64,000 bases of DNA from Acanthosepion esculentum (lineage: Eukaryota > Mollusca > Cephalopoda > Sepiida > Sepiidae). The position numbers and the translations under genes are program-made. Where the stretch lies: the NCBI GenBank assembly GCA_964036315.1, contig OZ038496.1:16993033-17057032 (forward strand), read 5' to 3'. Positions 1 through 9,937 of the stretch are shown here, one piece after another. Within the stretch, counting starts at the first letter, position 1, and every line of letters starts with the position of its first letter. The notes under the pieces were generated by a model, which was given only the letters and a program-made list of their open reading frames with translations, had not been told where the DNA came from and made no database searches.

Positions 1-72
1 AATAAGAGGTAGGAAGTTGTGTAGAGCCATGATTGCTTATGCCCTGAAGAGCTGGAGCACATAGAAGAAGAC
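1..72 (+). mobile_element. LINE tail (family R), 5'-truncated
   Basis: The forward frame reads RKLCRAMIAYALK, matching the C-terminal end of the family R LINE ORF seen at 23955-24182 (RKLWRAMITRILKGHGT). Only the last residues lie in the window, so the element continues to the left. No function is expected. Confidence 0.6.
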
Positions 73-394
73 TGTTGAGATATTGTTAAATTAGCCAACC
101 AAATATGGCAATTTTTTGTCTTTGCTTTTTTCCATCATGATTTCAAATTTTATTTTATTTTTATTTAGTCTTAGTAGATGATGTGAATGAACGCAGAAAA
201 ATGGACATGAATATAAAGATAGTTATTTCTATTTTTTCTAATTTGAGATTTTATGGGGGTTAGGAAGTTATCTTTTCTGGATGAGTTGTTTATCTTAAGA
301 CAGTGTCCGTTCCCACCATATATCAGTATAATCGATTTGGATTTATTTTGGCCTTGTGTGATGACTAAAAGAAAACACAAAAAGTGTTGAAAAA
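73..394. other. No recognised feature, AT-rich
   Basis: AT-rich sequence between a LINE tail and a direct-repeat copy. Short reading frames here have no recognisable domain. Confidence 0.5.
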
Positions 395-485
395 TACAAA
401 ATAAATCTTTATATATCACAATATAATAATAATGCAGAAGGAGAAGGTGAAAGTTGAAGTTCCAAGATTTCAAGTGTAAAAGTCC
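395..485. repeat. Direct repeat, left copy
   Basis: About 90 bp starting TACAAAATAAATC and ending near GTAAAAGTCC recurs in the same orientation at 1618-1706. The pair brackets the 111-bp tandem array and a GC-richer block. It could be a segmental duplication or the eroded ends of an inserted element; no TG...CA ends were seen. Confidence 0.55.
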
Positions 486-496
486 TGACACATTAG

Positions 497-1138
497 ATTG
501 GTTTGGTTTATTTAGTTTTATGGCATATCAACCTCAATGGGTTATTTAATGCTGACTACATTTTTAGGATAGATTCGTATGAATAGAATATGTATTCTTT
601 GGTTTAGATTGGTTTGGTTTATTTAGTTTTATGGCATATCAACCTCAATGGGTTATTTAATGCTGACTACATTTTTAGGATAGATTCGTATGAATAGAAT
701 ATGTATTCTTTGGTTTAGATTGGTTTGGTTTATTTAGTTTTACGGTATATCAACCTCAATGGGCTGTTTAATGCCGACAACATTTTTAGGATAGATTCGT
801 ATGAATAGAATATGTATTTTTTGGTTTAGATTGGTTTGGTTTATTTAGTTTTATGGCATATCAACCTCAATGGGTTATTTAATGCTGACTACATTTTTAG
901 GATAGATTCGTATGAATAGAATATGTATTCTAAGGTTTAGATTGGTTTGGTTTATTTAGTTTTACGGCATATAAACCTCAATGGGTTATTTAATGTTGAC
1001 TACATTTTTAGGATAGATCTGTATGAATAGAATATGTATTCTAAGGTTTAGATTGGTTTGATTTATTTAGTTTTATGGCATATAAACCTCAATGGGTTAT
1101 TTAATACTGACTACATTTTTAGGATAGATTTGTATGAA
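497..1138. repeat. Tandem array, 111-bp unit, about 5.8 copies
   Basis: ATTGGTTTGGTTTATTTAG recurs at 497, 608, 719, 830, 941 and 1052, an exact 111-bp period. Copies differ by a few substitutions. The first part of the unit (GGTTTGG...ATGGCATATCAACCTCAATGGG) is the start of the dispersed repeat M found at about 6875, 23690, 33040 and 40125, so the array probably grew from one end of repeat M. Confidence 0.95.
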
Positions 1139-1617
1139 TCAGGTTAGGTTAGAGAGAACGATGTTGTCTCGACAAGTATCACTATTCCAATGTCTTACAG
1201 TAATCGTCTGATGCGACTCTGCCTCTCACTGACTCACACTGACTCTGTGTCTGACTCACACTACTGCATTCCATGGGTTGAATGTGGCACAAGGCCGGAT
1301 TAACGTGGGCTTACCGAGCCCATAGGTTCGGCCAAAAATATGCCCATTAGAACCCGTATAAACAGGTTCAGGGACTGTCTACCTCCCCAGACGAAACTTT
1401 GCCCTGCGGCAAAGCCTCGTCTGAGTTCTGAGGCAGAGAGTTCGACAGCAAAGAACAGTCTAAACGACTGTTCCAACACTGACTCAGTGTCTGCTGCTCC
1501 CTCTTGAGGCGCAGTATCTATGAGGTATGGAACAGTCTATTAATATTATGGGTAAGTTCCCATAACACAAAAAAATTAAAATAATACCTAAGCAGGGTGA
1601 CTCAATGTTGCCCTTAT
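1139..1617. other. GC-richer block with no gene; shares a module with the U2-headed repeat
   Basis: More GC-rich than its surroundings, with repeated ACTGACTC motifs. Positions 1283-1310 (GTGGCACAAGGCCGG then TTAACGTGGG) resemble the GTGACACAAGGTCGG...TTAACGTGGG segment of the tandem units at 17.2-18.1 kb. No coding potential was recognised. Confidence 0.4.
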
Positions 1618-1706
1618 TACAAAATAAATCTATACATAACACAATATAATAATACCGAAGGATAAGGTGAAAGGTCATGTTTCAAAAGTTCAAGCGTAAA
1701 AGCCCT
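1618..1706. repeat. Direct repeat, right copy
   Basis: Second copy of the 395-485 sequence in the same orientation, with small indels and substitutions. Confidence 0.55.
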
Positions 1707-1752
1707 AGTGCGTAAAAGAGATAAAGAAAGAGAAACAGTTCATGAGAAAGTA

Positions 1753-1832
1753 TTAGGTTGGTGCAAAAATAATGTCGTTTTCTCACATGAAGTTGAACGT
1801 CAAAAAACGACATTATTTTTGCACCAACCTAA
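1753..1832. mobile_element. 80-bp mariner-type MITE
   Basis: The element starts TTAGGTTGGTGCAAAAATAA and ends with its reverse complement. The terminal inverted repeats are perfect over 29 bp around a 22-bp centre. TA dinucleotides at 1751-1752 and 1833-1834 fit a mariner TA target duplication. Length and terminal sequence resemble the human MADE1 MITE of the Hsmar1 mariner. It is non-coding and would depend on a mariner transposase in trans. Confidence 0.93.
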
Positions 1833-1834
1833 TA

Positions 1835-2900
1835 AATATGTATATCTCAAGTCGGTATCTATGCTGACGACACTACTATTTACTCCTGCCTCAAGCACAA
1901 ATCTACTGAGGCGGACAAAATTAACCTGGCAGCTCAAATTGAAAAGGACCTCCAATCGGTTGTGGACTGGGGAGAGAAATGGATGGTCAACTTTAATGCC
2001 TCTAAAACAAAATTGCTCTCCATTAACCACCACAAGGACACATCCCTGCATCCCATCAGAATGTCTGAGGACCAACTTCTCGAGAGTTCCTCTCTGCGGC
2101 TGCTCGGTCTCACGCTGTCCGCTGATCTGAGATGGAACAAATACATTGAGTCAATTGCATCATCCACCGCTAGAAAAGTTGGTTCCCTGTGCCGAGCCAG
2201 GAAATTCTTCTCCCCTGAATCGATCCTCCAGGTCTATAAGTCTACCATTCGACCTTGCATGGAGTATTGCTGCCATTTATGGTCTGGGGCCCCTGCGTGT
2301 TGCCTCGGGGTTCTTGATAAGATCCAGAGACGGATATGCAATGTGATTGGCCCTGATCTGTCATCTCGTCTGCAGTCGCTCTCTCACAGACGCAATGTTG
2401 CATCACTCTGCCTTTTCTACAAGTACTTCCACGGTAATTGCTCTGAGGAGTTGCTTTCACTTGTCCCTAAGCCTCGTGAATTCAAGCGTCCTACGAGGCT
2501 GGCATCCCGTTCCCACCCCTTCACCGTTGAAACTGTTAGGTGTAGACGTCTTTTCTACTCCAATAGCTTCATGTCACGCACATCTCGCCTATGGAACTCC
2601 CTTCCCTATTACTGTTTCCCTGACAAATACAATCTCCAACGGTTTAAGTGTAGCGTCAATCGTCATCTCCAGTTGCCTTGATCTATCCACTTCCTGACAT
2701 CTTCCATTCCTATCTGCTCTCGCTCTATATCTCCCGTAACCTCCCCACCTCGATCGGCCCTCCGTCCTTCTCTTTCTCCACATCCCTTCCTTTACCACTC
2801 CTATCTGCTCTTCCTCCAACCCTTCTGTAACCCCTTGCGTGATAGTGGCCACCGGCCTTGCTCGGGGTGATACGCTTAAAAAAAAAAAAAAAAAAAAAAT
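1835..2900 (+). mobile_element. 5'-truncated LINE (family A) with 3' tail and poly(A)
   Basis: The insertion carries the C-terminal RT coding region, a roughly 200-bp 3' UTR ending in CTTGCTCGGGGTGATACGCTT, then about 21 A. The same ending recurs in other family A copies, which defines the 3' end. The 5' end coincides with the MITE boundary, so the MITE may have inserted at or created this junction. The copy is dead by truncation, though its remaining frame is open. Confidence 0.9.
1836..2681 (+). CDS. LINE reverse transcriptase, C-terminal fragment
   Basis: One frame is open for about 281 codons from the stop at 1833; the first internal ATG is at 1962. It contains the RT palm motif YADD (IYADDTTIYSCL, near 1857-1892), then KWMVNFNASKTKLL, then a thumb and tail with EYCCHLWSGAP, LDKIQRRICNVIG and LWNSLP. 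These are typical of the RT end of jockey/CR1-type non-LTR elements; the exact clade cannot be fixed without a tree. Endonuclease, fingers and the upstream palm motifs are missing, so it cannot act alone. It is the longest intact LINE frame in the window and probably a young insertion. Homologous decayed copies lie at 12.1, 14.2, 38.5, 51.2 and 54.7 kb. Confidence 0.85.
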   Translation: MCISQVGIYADDTTIYSCLKHKSTEADKINLAAQIEKDLQSVVDWGEKWMVNFNASKTKLLSINHHKDTSLHPIRMSEDQLLESSSLRLLGLTLSADLRWNKYIESIASSTARKVGSLCRARKFFSPESILQVYKSTIRPCMEYCCHLWSGAPACCLGVLDKIQRRICNVIGPDLSSRLQSLSHRRNVASLCLFYKYFHGNCSEELLSLVPKPREFKRPTRLASRSHPFTVETVRCRRLFYSNSFMSRTSRLWNSLPYYCFPDKYNLQRFKCSVNRHLQLP

Positions 2901-2959
2901 ATCTATATGTATGTATGTATTCAAATGTAGTAGCTATCTAAGGTCACCAGCTAGTCTTG

Positions 2960-3060
2960 CAAATGTCGTATTTCGTCTATTGGTATGTTACAATGAGGTG
3001 GATTCATACCTTTCCAAAGGTATCTTTTTCCTGATTTTGTTTATAAGTGTTCTTTGTTTC
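2960..3060 (-). mobile_element. SINE tail fragment
   Basis: GATTCATACCTTTCCAAAGG matches the body of the 5S/tRNA SINE at 3190-3436. It is a short truncated copy. Confidence 0.4.
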
Positions 3061-3189
3061 TGTTGATTGATTGATTCATTCATTTTTTATGATTTATCAA
3101 CACTTTTCAGGTTATTTAAAGCCAGAAAATATTTTTAGATTTTAAGATTTTTTTTAGATAATAATGATTTAGTGATACAAGTCTTACTA

Positions 3190-3436
3190 ATTAACCCATA
3201 GCTGGGGGAGAAGCAGTGTGTTCATGCCTTTCCAAAGGGTATTTGGACGTAAGTGAATATAACAAACCCAACTGGAATTTGAACCCAACTCTCTGAGTTT
3301 TCATTCTGAGTCTTTATCCATTGCACCATGCACACATCCAAGCTTACAGTACCTGGTATTCCCAAGTGGTCACCCATCTAGATGCTGACTAGGTTCAATA
3401 ATGCTTAACTGGCAATCAGATGAGAACCAGTGTTTC
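3190..3436 (-). mobile_element. Composite SINE: 5S-rRNA part followed by tRNA-like part
   Basis: Read on the minus strand: 5S-derived sequence (3436-3340), then a tRNA-like segment with an A box (TGGTGCAATGG, near 3330) and a good B box (GGTTCAAATTCC, near 3280), then an unrelated body with CCTTTGGAAAGGCATGAA and CCAGCTATGGGTTAA. The tRNA-plus-body part also occurs without 5S at 28340-28500, 48395-48540 and 50375-50510. Both parts carry pol III internal promoters, so it was probably a pol III transcribed retroposon. Confidence 0.75.
3340..3436 (-). pseudogene. 5S rRNA-derived segment
   Basis: The minus strand carries the eukaryotic 5S landmarks in order: CTGGTTCTC, AGTTAAGC, GATGGGTGACC, TGGGAATACC and GTAAGCTT. 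It corresponds to roughly the last 95 nt of a 120-nt 5S rRNA. Several core substitutions and the missing 5' end make it a pseudogene or SINE head rather than a working gene. Confidence 0.85.
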
Positions 3437-3472
3437 ATTTTTATATGGCTGTAATCTGAATTCTTGAGTAAA

Positions 3473-3755
3473 AAATTAAGCAGTGCGAGTATTGGTCAAA
3501 ATACTAAGTTGCTTACAAAAAATAAAACCATGTAATGTTATTTGAGAGATAATGAGGAGAGAGAGAAAGTAAATATTAAAGGGGGAGGAGAAGTGGAAGT
3601 AAAAAGATGAAAAAGAAAGAAAGAAAGAGAGAAAGAAAGGGAGAGGAAAAAGAGAAAGAAAAAAGAGGGGGATAAAGAAAGAGAAAAAGTGAGAGATGGA
3701 GAGGAAGAAAAGAAGGAAAAAGAGGGAGATAAGCAAAGGGAGGGAGGGAGGGAGG

Positions 3756-3819
<64 letters not shown>

Positions 3820-3903
3820 AAGAGAAGAAGAATATAAAATTAAGCAATCTGAGTCCGGGTCAAAATCTTAAGTTGCTTATAAAAAATAAAATTATGTGAT
3901 GTT

Positions 3904-3951
<48 letters not shown>

Positions 3952-4545
3952 TAAAGGGAGAGAAGTGAAAGTAAAAAGGTGAGAAAGAAAGAAAGAAAGA
4001 AAGAGAGAGACAGACAGACAGCTAGAGGAAAAAAAAAAAGATTAACGAAGGCATAAATAAAGAGAAAAAGTGAGAGATGGAGAGAAAGAAAAGAAGGAAA
4101 AAGAGGGAGATAAGCAAAGAGAGGGAGAGAGAAAGAGAGCGAAAGAGAAGGAGAATATAAAATTAAGCAATCTGAGTCCGGGCCAAAATCCTAAGTCGCT
4201 TATTAAAAAATAAAATCAGATGATGTTATCTGACAGACAATGACGAGAGACGGGGATAAAGTAAATATTAAAGGAGGAGTAGATGTGAAAGCAAGAAGGT
4301 GAAAGGGACAATAAGAGGGACAGAAGGAGAAAAGAGAGAGAGAGAGAGAGACAGTGAGAGGAGGAGAGAAATAAAGAGAGGGGGAGAAAGAAAAGTATAA
4401 AGAAAGAGAAATCGATAGATAGAGAGAAAGAAAAGAAGAAAAAAGAGAGAGAGAGATGGGGAGAGAAATGGAGAGAAAGAGGAGGTGAATATAAAGGGGA
4501 GAAAAGAAAAGAAAAAAAACAATCAGACAGGAAAGAGAATTAAGG
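3473..4545. repeat. GA-rich macro-repeat, about 3 units of 320-380 bp
   Basis: An AATTAAGCAATCTGAGTCCGG-like leader recurs at 3473, 3838, 4161 and, degraded, 4538. Each leader is followed by an AT-rich link and then a long GA/GGGA tract, with pure (AG)n near 3762-3812 and 3908-3948. Reading frames in this region are low-complexity and not genes. Confidence 0.9.
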
Positions 4546-4891
4546 AATCGGTTGTCTGCAAAGGAAATTGAAATTCCGCATAAGCATTGTCTGTGAGCTG
4601 GTGCCAATGGCTATCCAATCAATAAGTGCTGTTGGTAAGACGATGGCGGCAAGGCTATATTCTTGAACTCTGATTCTTTAAACCATATACAAATGTGTGT
4701 TAATTATTAGTGCTTTATTTAAATGCATATTTATTCTTGTAAAAATAACATTTAGAATCTATTCTGGCTATGTGCGACACTTTGATTGAAAAGTGATAGA
4801 GATGTTCGGCTTCATGATATATGCTAAGAGAGATCAAAAAAAAAAAATTACTTATTTTTTTATGAATGTTCACTGTATACAATACCTAAGT
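4546..4891. other. No recognised feature
   Basis: Unique-looking AT-rich sequence with short A runs. No coding or RNA signal was recognised. Confidence 0.5.
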
Positions 4892-5445
4892 GGTGCACCT
4901 CGGCTTGCTGTAATGGTTAGCAAGCTTATCTTGCTAAAATATTTATGACTCCATAGTGAGTTTGATCCTCACTGGGAACCTCATACATTCTGCCTAAGTT
5001 ACGCTACACTTAGAAAATGAATATATGGGCACTTCAGTGTGGTGTAATGGTTAGCAATCTTATCTCGCTAGGTCAGTTACAACTGGATAGTGAGTTTGAT
5101 TCTCACTAGGTGCCCCATACTTTTGACCGAGTGCCACATCTAAGCTACGCTTAGAAAATCAATATACGGTCACTTCAGTATGGTGTAAGAGTTACCAAGC
5201 TTGTTTCACTCGGTCAGTTATGACTGAGTAGTGAGTTTGATCCTCACTGGGTGCCCCATACTTTTTGACCTTGTGCCACATCTAAGCTATGCTTAGAAAA
5301 TCATTTGGGCACCTCAAGATAGTGTAATAGTCAGCAAGCTTTTCTCGCTAGAACAATTACGACTGAGTACTGAGTCGATCCTCAATCGGTGCCCCCGAAT
5401 TTGGGCCTTGTGCCACATCTAAGCTATGCTTGGAAAATCACTATA
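4892..5445 (+). mobile_element. Tandem tetramer of tRNA-derived SINE units
   Basis: Four units start at about 4892, 5027, 5168 and 5307, a 135-141 bp period. Each has a tRNA-like 5' part (GGGCACCTCAG...), an A-box-like TGGTGTAATGG, a B-box-like GAGTTTGATCCTCACT and a shared tail (CACATCTAAGCTACGCTTAG). Tandem arrangement is unusual for SINEs, which normally insert singly. Unit divergence suggests an old array. It resembles tRNA-derived SINEs reported from octopus, but the family was not matched by alignment. Confidence 0.85.
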
Positions 5446-5446
5446 C

Positions 5447-6062
5447 AAGACCTAAGAGCCACTCAAGGTAGAGGATTACTGAAAGATTTTTTGGTACGAG
5501 CAGAACATTAAGTACTAGGAATCACAGCTTATGAAAATATGTAGGAAAGATAATTTTTAACCCTAGACTTCAACAGGTTAAGATTATAGTGATTGGTGAA
5601 ACATCCTCTTGGGAGTCGGTTGCACAAAAATGGAGGTTTGTGGCAAGAAACTGTTCAAGTAGGTCTTACTTCTTACTAACAGAATATGAAGAAATTGAGG
5701 TTAGAACTGGAGGTACTAAGGAATATAGTGCATTGGAACATTTCTCATGGAAATAGTCATAGAGTAACGTGCGGCTTGCAACATTTCATCCCAAGGCAAG
5801 GGATAGTTAGGTGGAAAATAATTCATCACCCACAAACTTTCCAAGACTTTATCAAGACTGGCAAGGGAAGACTGCATAGTTTCAGTCCAGATATCCAGAT
5901 ACTCCATTTTCAGCCTGATCTGGCTCTTGTAAAGGTAGAGGATAGTAGAAGGAGTCAGGTACTCACTGGAGCGATACAAGGAATTGACCATTTTTCCAGC
6001 ATCTTTAGCAAGGTATCATATGAGTTCCACTTGAGGTCTAGGATGAGCCTATGTCCCCCATA
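5447..6062 (-). mobile_element. LINE remnant (family B), decayed
   Basis: The plus-strand left end has AAGAGCCACTCAAGGTAGAG, the 3' UTR mark shared with 9000, 19290 and 52515. On the minus strand 5991-5716 reads MVNSLYRSSEYLTPSTILYLYKSQIRLKMEYLDIW, the thumb region of a LINE RT. The RT core is absent. Confidence 0.75.
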
Positions 6063-6870
6063 GGCATTCAAGGCAAGGGCCCTCCTTAAGAGAACACCTA
6101 TTCATTGTGATAAACAAAAATCTGGGGCCTACTCGGTGATGATGCAACATTACTAGTTTGGGCTTTTGATATCTAAAAATAGTGTTTATTGTTGTGAAAT
6201 TCTTTTGAAGCATAGTGAGGGCTATAACCTCGTCAAGATACGTTGTTACAGTTCAGTAACAAGTGAATTTTTCATTAGGTTGCTTACATGATAGACAGCT
6301 TTACAGTATAAAAAGGCTCAAACTATTCTACTATTTGGGAATAAAGGAATGAATAGTAGAATCATGCCTTTCTTGAGGACATTTGTGTAAAGTGAACGCA
6401 AGCTGTTGCATGCAGAGTTTGAACTTTATTCACTGTTTTTTATGCCATGAATTATTATGCCAACTGCAGATGAGTTCCATTCTTTACTTACGCTAATTCA
6501 GACCTTTATAACTAGGACACACCATGCCACTTCAACAGAATGGAATCATCCTCATTCCCCCTGTATTTCTAAATCTAAGTAGAAAGTTTCACTCAGAAAA
6601 ATGTTTCTCAAAAACTGTTGTGTTTTTGAACAAACTGTCACATGGATGTTTTTATCAACACAACAATCTTAACCACTTCAATTCAAGGGGCAATTGTTAT
6701 CTATCCTCCTTATCTTCATGAAATTCACTTCCTACCACTTCCTCTTTCATCCATATCACATCACTCATTCATCAGTAACTTTCTAAACAGAGCAATTCTT
6801 GAGCCTTGTATTGGGTGAACTTTAGTGTAATAAAAAAAAAACTGATCTAAAGATGTTGGCTTGGTTAATA
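6063..6870. other. No recognised feature
   Basis: Mixed AT-rich sequence. The 65-codon frame at 6524-6721 has no recognisable domain or neighbour support. Confidence 0.45.
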
Positions 6871-6874
6871 AATT

Positions 6875-7165
6875 GGTTTGGTTTGGTTTGTTTTTATAGC
6901 ATACCAACCTCAATGGGTTATTTTATGCCAACAAGATTTTTATTGCTGATAATATTTTTATTTTTTTCAAAAATATATTACTGGTAATATTTTTTTTTCA
7001 AAAATGTACTACTGGTAAAAAATTTTGCAAAAAACTTTTACTGGTATTAAAACCTATTTTTATACTTTCATAGTGTTTTGACCCCATTTATCGTCTTACC
7101 CAGGACATGGATGTATTTTATCGTCATACTCAGGACGATTGACTAATAAAACTGTCCTTTAAACC
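6875..7165 (+). repeat. Dispersed repeat M, copy 1
   Basis: Starts with GGTTTGGTTTG and CAACCTCAATGGGTTATTT. It continues through three or four degenerate 30-bp blocks (TATTACTGGTAATATTTTT then CAAAAATG) and ends in TTATCGTCTTACCCAGGACATGGATG. The same order appears at 40125 (+), 23690 (-) and 33045 (-). It is non-coding and has its own internal minisatellite. Confidence 0.85.
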
Positions 7166-7888
7166 ATTATTGCTTGTCTTGTGATGTCTGATTTTATTAT
7201 CATCAAAACATTTTTCCACTTTGTGATGCTTTATTTCCTGAATATCCTGAAGACAATAATTGATTCATTGTGTCATTAAGAGAAAATATTTGACCAGAAC
7301 AAAAGTTTGTATTGTTTTTAAAGTGACTTTCAAAGACAATAGATATTTTCACATAATTTTATTCAACCATATATGTGCCATTTTGTTCCACTACCTTTCA
7401 CCATCTTTGAAGCAGCTTCATAATTCCGGAATTGGCATCTTTCTGGATGAAGAACTTATCTAAGTGATTTTACAGGCGTCCAGAGAATTGAAGATCTCAT
7501 AATGTTATATACTATACCTATGAACACTAATGGGTATGTCCCAGTTCTCATAAATATGTAGGATACTATTGTAAGTGGGTGTAATATGATGTCTAAGTAG
7601 TCCACCACTAGCAGTGGTTTACCTACTTCATGCCGCTGGCGAGTATTGTATTATGGTGATGTTATATAGATTACCATTTCATTTCCAACCTCTGTTTTGG
7701 TTATTCCTCATTCAAGAACACTTTCTTGGTTATGTTACAAGGCCCCATTTTGTCCTACTTCCTTACACTTATACTAAAATACAAAATCTAACTTAAAATG
7801 ATGACTTAAATCTGTAGCTACTAGATGCCCTTTTTTACCATACAAAAAGCTCCCATTTACCAGACCCTTTAGATTTCATAATAGAATG
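7166..7888. other. No recognised gene upstream of the heat-shock-type promoter
   Basis: AT-rich. Frames at 7260-7463 and 7614-7796 have no recognisable domains. Confidence 0.4.
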
Positions 7889-7980
7889 GAACTTTCTAGA
7901 AGTCTCTGAAAACTTCTACTGGGTTCTAGAGGGTACAAAAAACATATATAAACAGGAGTTTGTACCAATTAACCAGTTTG
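7889..7980 (+). promoter_or_regulatory. Candidate heat-shock promoter (HSE plus TATA)
   Basis: GAACTTTCTAGAAG at 7889-7902 is a perfect three-block heat shock element (GAAnnTTCnnGAA). Weaker blocks follow (GAAAACTTC, TTCTAGA) to 7930. A strong TATA box, TATATAAA, sits at 7945-7952, about 45 bp after the HSE, with an initiator-like CCAGTTTG near 7975. This layout is that of hsp70-type promoters. A possible 5' exon ends at a donor CG|GTAAAT at 8096/8097, and a 16-codon frame starts at the ATG near 7998. No heat-shock gene was found downstream, so it may be orphaned or carried by a repeat. Confidence 0.5.
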
Positions 7981-8399
7981 CTTCCTGAACCCACATCCAT
8001 GACTATTGAGGTCGACTCCGGTCCTGTTGATTCAAGAACAAAGCTCTGACTGAAAGAATCTAAGTTCCAACAGTCATCGAAAAGAAAAGACTATCGGTAA
8101 ATACTTCCCCTTTTTTCCTTGATATTATTGACCAAACTCCTTTATTTTATATACATGTGAATATCTAACTATTTTTTTTTTAAGTAAATAATTTGATTCT
8201 TTGACTAGCGACAAATTCCCATCAATCGTCTTAATCTTAACTGTATTGGATTTCCTCTCCCACTCCCTCGTATAGAAGAAGAAGAAGAAGAAAAAAAAAA
8301 ATCTAAGTTCCAACAAAAAGCCCTTAGTAACTTACACACGCTTAGTAACTTGTTAGCATTTCCTATCTTATATTGTTTAAAAAATATTGTATTAAATGT

Positions 8400-8790
8400 T
8401 AAATAAAACCCGCTTTTCGTTATTAGATGTAATCTTTTTTCTTCAACTTTAATTCCTACGAATCTGGTTCTTATTTTGTGTTGCACCAGCCGTAGCAGGT
8501 ACAACACAAAATAAGTTTTAATCTGAGAGTTCAAGGTCAGGTGCATTTGCTGGGTGTAGTAGGACATCCCAGCCAAGCCAAGCTGTATCACTTTATACTG
8601 GGTTTGTAAAGAGACATAAGGTCTGCCATTGTTCTGATGAAAGATGATGCCATTTGGATTGCCCATTTCTGGATGCTTTTCATCAACTGCTGTCTTTAAT
8701 CAGTTCAATTCGAATGGAACTTGTTTGAATTCAATGTCAGATTTTGTGGAAAGAGCTCAAAATATATAAAGCATTTCCAATCCAACAAGA
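8400..8790 (-). pseudogene. Mariner transposase fragment, decayed
   Basis: The minus-strand frame reads VDEKHPEMGNPNGIIFHQNNGRPYVSLQT, equivalent to the mariner segment around the second catalytic Asp (usual form HQDNARPH). The Asp is replaced by Asn here. Upstream YCSQL and PPNQT-like remnants can be followed across frameshifts. No TIRs were identified. A 14-bp perfect inverted repeat (8467-8480 with 8503-8516) lies in its tail. Confidence 0.7.
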
Positions 8791-8999
8791 TGAACAGCAT
8801 CAGCTTCTTTCGACATAGAGGGGTTTTTTCCCCCCCAAACGTTTTCTACTTGAAATTTTTGTAACCAATCCATTTTTCATTGCTTGTGATCATTCTTTTC
8901 AAAGATGAATTTGTTTCTATTGCCTTTGATCAGATGATCGCTGATGAAAAGCAAGTCCATTAAACTATAAGGCCCCCATACATTATAGTTTTTCGGGTT

Positions 9000-9365
9000 T
9001 TTTTAACATTAAAGTTCACCCTGTACAAAGTCTGGGCCACACAAGACAGAGGGTTATGTTAGGGGGCGATTTGTATGGATAAGAGAGAAAGATAATGGTT
9101 AATCTTAGATGTAAACTTGGGAGTCGGTTCCACAGAGCTGTGGTTCACAGGATGAAGCTTTGTTATTTCTCACTGATGGAATGCAGAGGGAATGTGGGTC
9201 ATTTTGACAATGCAGGTGGCATGGTGGGTCCCTGTCATGAAGGTTAGAACTGGTGGAATCAAAGAATGTAGTTTGTCTGAGCACTGTCTGTGGAAGTAGT
9301 GAGGTGCTTGGCACATCCCACTTGTGAGAGAGAGGCTGGAGGATGGAAAATAATTTGTCATACTT
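9000..9365 (-). mobile_element. LINE remnant (family B), 3' part
   Basis: The left edge has GTTCACCCTGTACAAAG, shared with 19290 and 52505, so the 3' end lies to the left. The minus-strand coding remnant reads LTSGMCQAPHYFHRQC and PPVLTFMTG across frame breaks. Confidence 0.65.
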
Positions 9366-9937
9366 TTGGATTCTATTAAGGCTGGAGAGTGTGATCTGGG
9401 AAGCTATTCACATTGCAATGATTCACATAGCCAAATGTTTTCAAATGCTTTACAAATCTCATACAAAATATTTGGAGTGTCTCTGCGATGTCCCATGTCA
9501 TGCGACTTGGATTATTTTTATTTTGGTCACCATCAGTGACTGCAGCCCTGCCAGAATGTTCTTGGTCTTTCAGATCAAAAATTTCTACATCTAAACCTTG
9601 CAAACCACTTACAAACATTACACTCAGCTATGGCACCATCTCCATAAATGGCACATATATCTTTTGTTGTTTGTACATTTTTTTTCCTCTCCAGAAGTAA
9701 ACAAGCATTAAATCATGGAAATTCCTCTCATTTTTCTCCATTTTCTCTCTTAACAATAACAAAAATATTTAAAATTCATAATCCATATAGGAACCATATA
9801 GAAAAATGCATTGAAATGTTACTTTTCAGAATATGTATATAAACAAAATCACATGTTCAAACAACACCAATTGAAAAATACTAACTTTTGTTCCAATCTA
9901 ATAGTTCCATGAATATCAGAAAAAAAAAAAACAATTT
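9366..9937. other. No recognised feature
   Basis: Short overlapping frames on both strands (9343-9842) have no recognisable domain. Nothing else was seen. Confidence 0.4.

Noticed and set aside
3340..3436. Functional 5S rRNA gene
   Set aside because: The first 20 or so nucleotides are missing, several core changes are present, and it is fused to a SINE.
3540..4540. Minus-strand S/L/F-rich frames as membrane proteins
   Set aside because: They are translations of GA-rich microsatellite.
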